Of a stretch of DNA of 27,650 bases, positions 1-6,011 are shown in pieces. The stretch's first letter is position 1, and each line of letters starts with the position of its first letter. The notes under the pieces were generated by a model, which was given only the letters and a program-made list of their open reading frames with translations, made no database searches and was not told where the DNA came from. The translations under genes and the position numbers were made by a program. Source of the stretch: Bacillota bacterium (GTDB lineage: Bacteria > Bacillota > Clostridia > Christensenellales > Aristaeellaceae); NCBI GenBank assembly GCA_023402355.1, contig JAEXCG010000030.1, forward strand, positions 1 to 27,650. The letters run 5' to 3'.

Positions 1-497
1 GCTCGGCGCAGCCGCACCACGCGCCGGGCATCGCGCGGCTGTGCCCGGGCGACGCGGTGAGCGTCGACACGGGCAAGCGCATCGACGGCTATTACAGCGA
101 CATGACGCGCACCGTCTTTTTCAGGCGCTGCTCCGCCCTGCAGCGCGAGGTCTACGAGGTCGTGCTGGAGGCGAACCGGGCGGCCATCGCGGCGGTGCGG
201 CCCGGCGTTTTGATCGCCCAGATCGACCGGGCGGCGCGGGAGGTCATCGAGCGCGCGGGGTATGGCGAGCGCTACCCGCACCGCACCAGCCACGGCATCG
301 GCATCGACTATCACGAGGAGCCGTTCGACGTAAACGGGCGGGACCTGCCGGTGGCGGAAAACATGTGCTTTTCCATCGAGCCGGGCGTCTACCTGCCCGG
401 GCGGTTCGGCGTGCGCATCGAGGATTTGGTCTGCGTCACGAAGGACGGCTGCGAGCTGCTCACCCACCATCCCAAGGAGCTGCGCGTCGTCGATTGA
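1..497 (+). CDS. M24 family Xaa-Pro aminopeptidase/dipeptidase, C-terminal part (5' end outside window)
   Basis: The reading frame is open from the left edge (first full codon at base 3) to TGA at 495-497, so only the C-terminal ~164 residues of the catalytic pitta-bread domain are present. Visible are the five metal ligands of M24 peptidases: the Asp in VSVDTG, the Asp in YYSDMTRT, the His in TSHGIGIDYHEE, the Glu in FSIEPGVYLP and the Glu in VRIEDLV. Enzymes of this family use two metal ions to cut the bond before or after proline in peptides, in the cytoplasm. An internal ATG at 114-116 or GTG at 57 could be mistaken for a start, but the upstream codons (SAQPHHAPGIARLCPGDAV) clearly belong to the family, so the gene continues outside the window. 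Whether it is aminopeptidase P-like or prolidase-like cannot be decided from this part. Confidence 0.93.
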   Translation, partial: SAQPHHAPGIARLCPGDAVSVDTGKRIDGYYSDMTRTVFFRRCSALQREVYEVVLEANRAAIAAVRPGVLIAQIDRAAREVIERAGYGERYPHRTSHGIGIDYHEEPFDVNGRDLPVAENMCFSIEPGVYLPGRFGVRIEDLVCVTKDGCELLTHHPKELRVVD

Positions 498-509
498 GGC
501 GCGGAATAC

Positions 510-550
510 AAAAAACGCCCCGCCGGGGGGAAGTATCCCCCGGCGGAGCG
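510..550 (-). terminator. Rho-independent terminator after the purine operon
   Basis: A GC-rich hairpin (arms about 516-530 and 537-550, loop around AAGTAT) is followed on the minus strand by six U residues (A-run 510-515 on the plus strand). It lies 14 bases past the AICAR transformylase stop. The hairpin also sits just after the plus-strand peptidase stop, so it may work in both directions, but only the minus strand has a clean U-tract. Confidence 0.88.
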
Positions 551-563
551 GTGTCTCTTGGGT

Positions 564-1742
564 TTAGTGGTGGAAGAGGCGGATGCCGGTGAAGGCCATC
601 ACCATGCCGTACTTGTCGCAGCACTCGATCACGGCGTCGTCGCGCACGGAGCCGCCGGGCTCCGCGACGTACTGAACGCCGCTCTTGTGCGCGCGCTCGA
701 TGTTGTCGGAGAACGGGAAGAAGGCGTCGGAGCCCAGCGTCACGCCCTGCAGGCGATCGAGCCACGCGCGCTTTTCCTCGCGGGTGAACACGGGCGGCTT
801 TTCCTTGAAGATGTTTTGCCAGGCGCCGTCCGCCAGCACGTCCATGTACTCCTCGCCGATGTACACGTCGATGGCGTTGTCGCGGTCCGCGCGGCGGATG
901 CCGTCCACAAAGGGCAGGTTCAAGACCTGCGGGGACTGGCGAAGGAACCAGTTGTCGGCCTTCTGCCCGGCAAGGCGCGTGCAGTGCACGCGGGACTGCT
1001 GGCCCGCGCCCACGCCGATGGCCTGACCGTCCTTTACGAAGCAAACGGAGTTGGACTGCGTGTACTTGAGCGTGATGAGCGCGATCTTCAGATCCCGCAG
1101 GGCCTCCGCAGGCAGGTCCTTGTTCTTCGTGACGACGTTGGAAAGCAGCGCGTCGTCGATGGGCAGTTCCTGGCGCCCCTGCTCGAACGTGACGCCGAAG
1201 ACCTCCTTGTGCTCCAGCGGGGCGGGGCGGTACTGCTCGTCGATTTGAATGATGCAGTAGCTGCCGTTTTTCTTCTGGCGCAGGATGGAGAGCGCCTCCT
1301 GCGAATAGCCCGGGGCGATCACGCCGTCGGAAACCTCGCGCTTGATGATGGCGGCGGTGCTCGCGTCGCAGGGGTCGGAGAGCGCGATGAAGTCGCCGAA
1401 GGAGGACATGCGGTCCGCGCCGCGCGCGCGCGCGTAGGCGCAGGCCAGCGGCGAGAGGTCGCCCATGTCGTCCACCCAGTAGATCTTCCTGAGCGTGTCG
1501 CTCAGCGGCAGGCCCACCGCCGCGCCCGCGGGCGAGACGTGCTTAAACGAGGTGGCGGCGGGCAGGCCGGTCGCCTGCTTCAGCTCGCGCACGAGCTGCC
1601 AGCCGTTGAGCGCGTCCAGAAAGTTGATGTAGCCGGGCCTGCCGCCGAGGATTTCCACCGGCAGGTCGCCGCCGTCCGCGACGTAGATGCGCGAGGGCTT
1701 CTGGTTGGGGTTGCAGCCGTATTTCAGGGTGAATTCTTTCAC
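564..1742 (-). CDS. purH: Stand-alone AICAR transformylase (phosphoribosylaminoimidazolecarboxamide formyltransferase)
   Basis: Transfers a formyl group from 10-formyl-tetrahydrofolate to AICAR (ZMP), giving FAICAR, the penultimate step of IMP synthesis in the cytosol. The 392-residue protein holds only the AICARFT half of PurH. The N-terminal MGS-like IMP cyclohydrolase domain of about 200 residues found in ordinary ~510-residue PurH is absent. Visible signatures are SFKHVSPAGAAVG (Lys67-His68, the catalytic Lys-His pair of the family), QSNSVCFVKDG, GVGAGQQSRVHCTRLAG, and the C-terminal GSDAFFPFSDNIERA and VRDDAVIECCDKYGMVM. The start is GTG at 1742-1740, with an AAGGAAG ribosome binding site 7 bases upstream. 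The preceding purO gene ends 70 bases upstream on the same strand with no terminator, so both are probably one riboswitch-controlled transcript. The missing cyclohydrolase is supplied by that neighbour. The symbol purH is used for the transformylase activity only. Confidence 0.95.
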   Translation of the reverse strand: MKEFTLKYGCNPNQKPSRIYVADGGDLPVEILGGRPGYINFLDALNGWQLVRELKQATGLPAATSFKHVSPAGAAVGLPLSDTLRKIYWVDDMGDLSPLACAYARARGADRMSSFGDFIALSDPCDASTAAIIKREVSDGVIAPGYSQEALSILRQKKNGSYCIIQIDEQYRPAPLEHKEVFGVTFEQGRQELPIDDALLSNVVTKNKDLPAEALRDLKIALITLKYTQSNSVCFVKDGQAIGVGAGQQSRVHCTRLAGQKADNWFLRQSPQVLNLPFVDGIRRADRDNAIDVYIGEEYMDVLADGAWQNIFKEKPPVFTREEKRAWLDRLQGVTLGSDAFFPFSDNIERAHKSGVQYVAEPGGSVRDDAVIECCDKYGMVMAFTGIRLFHH

Positions 1743-1812
1743 GTGAAGTCTTCCTTTCTTCCTGTATCGAAGCGATTTGAAGCGGCGTCCCTCTGGGCCG
1801 GGCGGGAAGGGC

Positions 1813-2523
1813 TCATCGGTTCTTGTTGACGATGCGGCTCTCGTACGCGCCGGTCGCGATGTCGATGTAGCGCACGAAGAGGGAAACCTTGTTTTCCTCG
1901 TTCAGGCTGCGCCAGATGAGCTGCGTGAAATCGTCGATGCCGTTGGGGATGGCGACCGGCTTCGGCTCGCCCGCGAAGCTGGGCAGCGGGTCCCCGTCGT
2001 GCTGGTAGGTGTGGATGAAGTGGCCCTGCCCCGCGAGGCAGTCGCTGTAGGCGAAGGTGAAGCGGTTGCACTGCGCCGGGTTTCCGTCCGCGCTCTTGAG
2101 GATCGACAGCGCGTAGCTGAACGCGCCGTTTTCCACGTGCAGGACGCCGGAGATGCGCGGCGTGTAGTTGGGCGCGTCCGGCTCGAATTCGCGATCGCGC
2201 AGGGATTGCTCGAACGTGAGCTGCCTGTCCATGCCCTCGTAGATCGTATCCGTCTGGTCGCCGTTGGTGACGATCGTCTTGTTGCCGAGCACGCGCACCG
2301 GCGCGTAGATGATGAGGCTGGGGTCCTTCATCTTTGAAGGATCGAACGCCTGCGTGCGGATGCCCTCGCCCTCCTCGACGAAGACGCGGTTGCGGCTGTT
2401 TTCGCTGCGGCCCATGATGAAGTAGGCGGCCACGGCGGACCTTCCGTCCTCGGAGCGGCCGATGACGATGCCTCTGCCGGGATAGGCGTTTTCCTTCAGT
2501 TGCTGTTCGAGCGGCGTTTTCAA
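1813..2523 (-). CDS. purO: IMP cyclohydrolase, PurO family
   Basis: Predicted to close FAICAR to IMP, the last step of purine ring synthesis. The 236-residue protein matches the PurO-type IMP cyclohydrolase family (Pfam IMP_cyclohyd), first known from archaea and unrelated to the PurH N-domain. Supporting segments are PGRGIVIGRSEDG near residues 16-28, AAYFIMGRSENSRNRVF at 32-48, and VRVLGNKTIVTNGDQTDTIY in the first half. The frame is open far upstream, but the likely start is TTG at 2523-2521, because AAGGAGGA lies 7 bases before it and the protein then begins MKTPLEQQLKENAYPGRG. An ATG 7 bases upstream (2530) is out of frame. A ZTP riboswitch and terminator lie in the leader. Assignment rests on remembered family motifs and on the neighbouring AICAR transformylase, which lacks this activity. 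Confidence 0.9.
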   Translation of the reverse strand: MKTPLEQQLKENAYPGRGIVIGRSEDGRSAVAAYFIMGRSENSRNRVFVEEGEGIRTQAFDPSKMKDPSLIIYAPVRVLGNKTIVTNGDQTDTIYEGMDRQLTFEQSLRDREFEPDAPNYTPRISGVLHVENGAFSYALSILKSADGNPAQCNRFTFAYSDCLAGQGHFIHTYQHDGDPLPSFAGEPKPVAIPNGIDDFTQLIWRSLNEENKVSLFVRYIDIATGAYESRIVNKNR

Positions 2524-2588
2524 GCACCATTCCTCCTTAGATCTTTTCGGTGAAAGCGGCCCGGGCGCGGCGGCTGCTTTGAAATACG

Positions 2589-2637
2589 AAAAAAGCCGCA
2601 CACGTATCCAAGCGTTTGCCCAGACGGTCGGCCTTTC
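2589..2637 (-). terminator. Riboswitch-controlled terminator (expression platform) before purO
   Basis: On the minus strand, AAAGGCCGAC can pair with GU(g)CGGCUUU with one bulged G, followed by a U-tract (A-run 2589-2594 on the plus strand). The 5' arm includes GCCGAC of the ZTP aptamer's conserved 3' element, so ligand-bound aptamer and terminator exclude each other. That is the arrangement of an ON switch: high ZMP/ZTP gives read-through into purO and purH. The pairing is read by eye, not computed. Confidence 0.72.
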
Positions 2638-2685
2638 CAAGGTTATACTCCCCGTGGTTCCTTCCACTTCCGTCAGTCGTATAAC
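2614..2685 (-). ncRNA. ZTP (pfl) riboswitch aptamer
   Basis: Read on the minus strand, the leader shows the ZTP/ZMP riboswitch plan. P1 is GTTATAC (2685-2679) pairing with GTATAAC (2648-2642). Inside it is GACTGACGG, then a GTGG/CCAC hairpin and GGGGAG. After a short linker comes the hallmark element GCCGACCGTCTGGGCA (about 2632-2617). The pseudoknot strands read GACGG and CCGTC, a compensated change from the usual GGCGG/CCGCC, which supports real structure. This class senses AICAR nucleotides (ZMP, ZTP), which build up when 10-formyl-THF is short. The downstream genes use exactly this metabolite. Confidence 0.92.
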
Positions 2686-2691
2686 AGCTTC

Positions 2692-2720
2692 AACGTAGCA
2701 TGAAATCGCCCAAATGTCAA
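2692..2720 (-). promoter_or_regulatory. Promoter of the purO-purH operon
   Basis: On the minus strand, a perfect -35 box TTGACA (2720-2715) is followed after 17 bases by TACGTT (2697-2692), a 3/6 match to the -10 box. Transcription would start near 2685, precisely at the 5' side of riboswitch stem P1. Confidence 0.65.
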
Positions 2721-2755
2721 GCGGGATTCGACAAAAAGGGCGGGCGGAGCGCGAG

Positions 2756-2790
2756 AAAAAGGGCCCGGCGCCAGGGAGGCGTCCGGGCCG
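2756..2790 (-). terminator. Rho-independent terminator after the aldo/keto reductase
   Basis: Strong hairpin with arms GGCCCGGACGCC and GGCGCCGGGCC around TCCCT (2761-2790), followed on the minus strand by a U-tract (A-run 2756-2760). It lies 15 bases past the reductase stop and separates it from the purO promoter. Confidence 0.9.
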
Positions 2791-2804
2791 CGGGGCGGGG
2801 GGAA

Positions 2805-3797
2805 TTACTGCGCCAGGATGGCGTCGATGCGGGAGAGCTCCTCGGCCGTAAACCCGGCGTTTTGAAGGGCCGCCGCGTTTTCCACGATCTGCTCCGGACG
2901 GCTGGCGCCGATCAGCGCGGAGGTGACCACCTCGTCGCGCAGCACCCAGCACAGCGCCATCTGCGCGAGGCTCTGCCCGCGCGACAGGGCGATTTCGTTC
3001 AACTTTTCGATCTTCGCGACCTTTTCTCGCGTGATGTCGCTGGCGTGCAGGTAGCGCGGGTCGTGCGCGGCGCGGGAATCCGCCGGGATGCCCTTCAAAT
3101 ACTTGCTCGTGAGCAGGCCGTTTTGCAGCGGCGCGAAGGCGATGCAGCCGACCTTTTCGCTTCGCAGCACGTCGGTCAGGCCGCCCTCGATCCAGCGGTT
3201 GAACATGGAGTAGTTCGGCTGATGGATGAGGCAGGGCGTGCCCAGAGCCCGGAGCGCCTTCACCGCCTCGGCGGTCTGCTCGGCGCTGTAATTGGAAAGG
3301 CCGACGTAGAGCGCCTTGCCCGAGCGCACGATCTGGTCGAGCGCGCCCATCGTCTCCTCGATCGGGGTGTCGGGGTCGGGCCGGTGGTGGTAGAAGATGT
3401 CCACGTAGTCCAGGTGCATGCGCCGAAGGCTCTGGTCGAGGCTGGCGATCAGGTACTTGCGGCTGCCGTGGTCGCCGTAGGGGCCCTTCCACATGTCGTA
3501 GCCGGCCTTGGTCGAGATCACCAGCTCGTCGCGGTGGGGCTTCCAGTCGCGGTCCATGTGCACGCCGAAGTTCCGCTCCGCCTCGCCGTAGGGCGGGCCG
3601 TAGTTGTTGGCGAGGTCGAAATGGGTGATGCCGTTGTCAAAGGCGGTGCGCAGCAGGCTCTGCTGCACGCCGAAGGGCGTGATGTTGCCGAAGTTATGCC
3701 AGAGCCCCAGCGAGATCGCGGGGAGCATCAGGCCGCTGCGCCCGCAGCGGCGGTAAGGCATCGCGTCGTAGCGCGATTCGGCGGGAACGTACGTCAT
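2805..3797 (-). CDS. Aldo/keto reductase, YghZ (L-glyceraldehyde 3-phosphate reductase) type
   Basis: NADPH-dependent cytosolic reductase of the AKR superfamily. The 330-residue protein follows E. coli YghZ/Gpr almost motif by motif: YRRCGRSGLMLPAISLGLWH near the N-terminus, THFDLANNYGPP (Asp61, Tyr66), STKAGYDMWKGPYG (Lys97), DIFYHHRPD (His137/138), GKALYVGLSNYS, FAPLQNGLLTSKYL and the NADP-binding SALIGASRPEQI near residues 275-286. The catalytic Asp-Tyr-Lys-His set is intact. The YghZ subfamily reduces L-glyceraldehyde 3-phosphate and other aldehydes such as methylglyoxal, so detoxification of aldehydes is a reasonable but untested role. Start is ATG at 3797 with AAGGAGG upstream. It stands alone between its own promoter and terminator. 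Confidence 0.93.
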   Translation of the reverse strand: MTYVPAESRYDAMPYRRCGRSGLMLPAISLGLWHNFGNITPFGVQQSLLRTAFDNGITHFDLANNYGPPYGEAERNFGVHMDRDWKPHRDELVISTKAGYDMWKGPYGDHGSRKYLIASLDQSLRRMHLDYVDIFYHHRPDPDTPIEETMGALDQIVRSGKALYVGLSNYSAEQTAEAVKALRALGTPCLIHQPNYSMFNRWIEGGLTDVLRSEKVGCIAFAPLQNGLLTSKYLKGIPADSRAAHDPRYLHASDITREKVAKIEKLNEIALSRGQSLAQMALCWVLRDEVVTSALIGASRPEQIVENAAALQNAGFTAEELSRIDAILAQ

Positions 3798-3826
3798 GTA
3801 AACGCCTCCTTGTGCTGATAGGTTTT

Positions 3827-3832
3827 ATTATA
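3827..3832 (-). promoter_or_regulatory. -10 box of the aldo/keto reductase promoter
   Basis: Perfect TATAAT on the minus strand, about 30 bases before the ATG and its AAGGAGG site. The region 17 bases upstream (TGGCCG) is a poor -35 box, so an activator or another contact may matter. Confidence 0.6.
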
Positions 3833-3980
3833 CAGGAAGTCCTCTTTTCCGGCCATCGCGTTTTCGACGAACCTTCGCGCAGAAACGCTTATTTTCCCGC
3901 GCGCGCCAAGGGGCGCTTAGGGAACAATTTACTAAACGCCGGGGCCCATGATGATTGATTCTGCACGTTTTCTGCGTCTT

Positions 3981-4015
3981 TTGCGCTTTTAGTGCGCGAA
4001 AATGCTTTGTATAAT
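3981..4015 (+). promoter_or_regulatory. Promoter of the sugar ABC operon with a dyad over the -35 region
   Basis: A perfect -10 box TATAAT lies at 4010-4015, about 82 bases before the first permease ATG. The expected -35 position holds only TTTTAG. That position is covered by an inverted repeat, TTTTGCGC ... GCGC(G)AAAA (about 3979-4002, centre near 3990), which could be a regulator operator. The -10 is seen directly. The operator is inference from symmetry. Confidence 0.55.
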
Positions 4016-4097
4016 GAGTTCACATAAAGCTTGGCGCGGACGGCGGGGATTGCCAACAAATCGTGTAATTATTAGCATATGGAAAAGGGGTAGATCC

Positions 4098-5066
4098 ATG
4101 AAAGCTTCGGGTGTCGCAAGGGCGAGCGGGCCGCTGCAAAAGTCGATGGGGCGGCGCATCTGGCATGCCGTCGTCGAATACCGCTATCTGCACCTGATGG
4201 TGCTGCCGGGCCTTTGCTTTTTCCTTCTTTTCAAGTACGTGCCGATGTACGGCATCCTCATCGCCTTTAAAAACTACAAGGGCGCGGCGGGCGGCTTTGC
4301 CGCGATCATGCAGTCCGACTGGGTGGGGCTCAAGAACTTCGAGGTCTTCTTCAAGTCGATTTACTGCAAGCGCGTCTTCGGCAACACGATCTACCTGAGC
4401 GTCCTGCGCCTGATCTTCAGCTTCCCCGCGCCGATCCTGCTGGCGCTGATGATCAACGAGATTCGCTCCACGTGGTTCAAGCGCACGGTGCAGACGGTGA
4501 CCTACATGCCCTACTTCCTCTCGTGGGTCGTGGTGGCCGGGCTGCTCAACACGCTGCTCTCGCCCGACAGCGGCGCGGTGAACGCGCTCATCAAGCTGTG
4601 CGGGGGCCAGCCGGTCTACTTCCTGACGAGCAAGCAGTGGTTCCGCCCGATCCTCATCCTGAGCGAGATCTGGAAGAGCATCGGCTACGGCTCCATCGTG
4701 TACCTTGCGGCGATCACCAGCATCGACCAGGAGCAGTACGAGGCCGCGCGCGTGGACGGCGCGAACAAGCTCCAGCAGATCCTCCACATCACGCTGCCCG
4801 CCATCTCCGAGATCATCGCGATCATGCTCATTTTGCAGATCGGCAAGATGTTCGACGACAACTTCGACCAGATCTTCAACCTCTACAGCCCCTCGGTCTA
4901 CGAGGTTTCCGACGTGTTTGAAACCTACATCTACAGAAACGGCATTCAGGAGTCCAAGTTCTCCTACACGGCCGCGGTCGGGCTGGTGAAGTCGGTGCTC
5001 GCGCTGGCGATGATCCTGTTCAGCAACCGCGCTTCCAAAAAGCTGGGCGCCGAAGGTCTGTTCTGA
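4098..5066 (+). CDS. Sugar ABC transporter permease, LplB family
   Basis: First membrane subunit of a carbohydrate importer. The frame is open from 4002, but ATG 4098 is preferred because AAAGGGG stands 7 bases upstream and the protein then has the usual ~320-residue length (322). Residues 30-58 (hydrophobic segment then KYVPMYGILIAFKNYK) are the typical LplB N-terminus, with about six membrane spans in all. The cytoplasmic EAA loop is YEAARVDGANKLQQILHITLP at about 214-234, the contact site for the ATPase. LplB/YtcP-type systems import oligosaccharides or glycan breakdown products in Bacillota and share an MsmK/UgpC-like ATPase coded elsewhere. No such ATPase is in this window. The stop is followed 17 bases later by the second permease. 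The substrate cannot be told from sequence. Confidence 0.93.
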   Translation: MKASGVARASGPLQKSMGRRIWHAVVEYRYLHLMVLPGLCFFLLFKYVPMYGILIAFKNYKGAAGGFAAIMQSDWVGLKNFEVFFKSIYCKRVFGNTIYLSVLRLIFSFPAPILLALMINEIRSTWFKRTVQTVTYMPYFLSWVVVAGLLNTLLSPDSGAVNALIKLCGGQPVYFLTSKQWFRPILILSEIWKSIGYGSIVYLAAITSIDQEQYEAARVDGANKLQQILHITLPAISEIIAIMLILQIGKMFDDNFDQIFNLYSPSVYEVSDVFETYIYRNGIQESKFSYTAAVGLVKSVLALAMILFSNRASKKLGAEGLF

Positions 5067-5083
5067 GAAGGGGAGGAAAGCAT

Positions 5084-5965
5084 ATGGCAGGCACGGTTAC
5101 AAAGGGCGAGAAGACGTTTCTCGCCGTCAACGACGTCGTCATGGTGGTGCTGTGCGCGATCATGATCTACCCCATCCTCTTCGTGCTCGGGCGCTCGGTG
5201 ACGCCGGAGTTCGAGCGCGCGCTGCACCCGCTGCGCCTGATTCCCCAGACGTTCGACTGGTCGGGCTACCGGTTCATCCTCTCCTCCGGGTCGAACATCA
5301 TCAACTCCTACATGACCACGATCGCCCGCACGCTGATCGGCACGACGCTCAACATCGTCGTGACCACGCTGCTGGCCTACCCGCTCTCCAAGAAGTACTA
5401 CCCGCCGCGTAAGGCCCTCACCGGCATGATCGTCTTCACCATGTGGTTTTCCGGCGGGCTGATCCCCAGCTTCCTGCTCAACAAGACCCTGGGGCTCATC
5501 AACAACTTCTGGGTGTACATCCTGCCCTCGATGGTCAACGCCTTCAACCTCATCATCATGCGCAACTTCTTCATGCAGATCCCCGATTCGCTGGAGGAAT
5601 CCGCAAAGCTGGACGGCGCGAACGACCTGCACATCTTCTTTCGCATCTACCTGCCGCTTTCCACCGCGTCGATCGCGACGATCACGCTCTTTTACGCGGT
5701 GTATCACTGGAACATGTGGTTCGACTCCATGCTCTACATGAACAAGAAGGAAATGTGGACCATGCAGTACACCCTGCGCCAGCTCATCGACAGCGCCACC
5801 GTCGCGGACATCGCCACCGTCGGCTCCGCGATGGATAACATCCCCCCGGCGGAAACCGTTCGTATGTCAACCATCGTCATCGCCACGGTCCCGATCCTGT
5901 GCGTCTACCCGTTCCTGCAAAAGTACTTCGTCAAGGGCATGCTGGTGGGTTCGGTCAAGGGCTGA
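5084..5965 (+). CDS. Sugar ABC transporter permease, YtcP/carbohydrate permease type
   Basis: Second membrane subunit of the importer, 293 residues with about six transmembrane spans. The first is at roughly 15-37, then a long periplasm-side-type loop including RLIPQTFDWSGYRFIL. The EAA motif is LEESAKLDGANDLHIFFRIYLP (about 170-191) and the C-terminus is the usual PFLQKYFVKGMLVGSVKG. ATG 5084 has GGGGAGG 7 bases upstream. It pairs with the preceding LplB-type protein to form the heterodimeric pore. The binding-protein gene follows after a 46-base gap, completing the usual LplB-YtcP-LplA gene order. Confidence 0.94.
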   Translation: MAGTVTKGEKTFLAVNDVVMVVLCAIMIYPILFVLGRSVTPEFERALHPLRLIPQTFDWSGYRFILSSGSNIINSYMTTIARTLIGTTLNIVVTTLLAYPLSKKYYPPRKALTGMIVFTMWFSGGLIPSFLLNKTLGLINNFWVYILPSMVNAFNLIIMRNFFMQIPDSLEESAKLDGANDLHIFFRIYLPLSTASIATITLFYAVYHWNMWFDSMLYMNKKEMWTMQYTLRQLIDSATVADIATVGSAMDNIPPAETVRMSTIVIATVPILCVYPFLQKYFVKGMLVGSVKG

Positions 5966-6011
5966 GGCAGCGATGGAAGCGAAAAGCGACATAAAAAGAG
6001 GAGGTACCCAC

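Larger units (their letters stand above)
3798..4097. other. Divergent intergenic region between reductase and sugar importer
   Basis: About 300 bases without a convincing gene. It holds the minus-strand promoter of the reductase at its left end and the plus-strand promoter of the sugar transporter at its right end. The middle (about 3850-3975) shows no ORF, riboswitch or repeat that I can support. Confidence 0.6.

Noticed and set aside
1813..3492. A 559-residue reading frame continuous with purO and running through the leader
   Set aside because: The upstream part overlaps the riboswitch, promoter, terminator and the reductase gene in another frame and reads as low-complexity Arg/Pro-rich sequence. 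A proper ribosome binding site marks TTG 2523.
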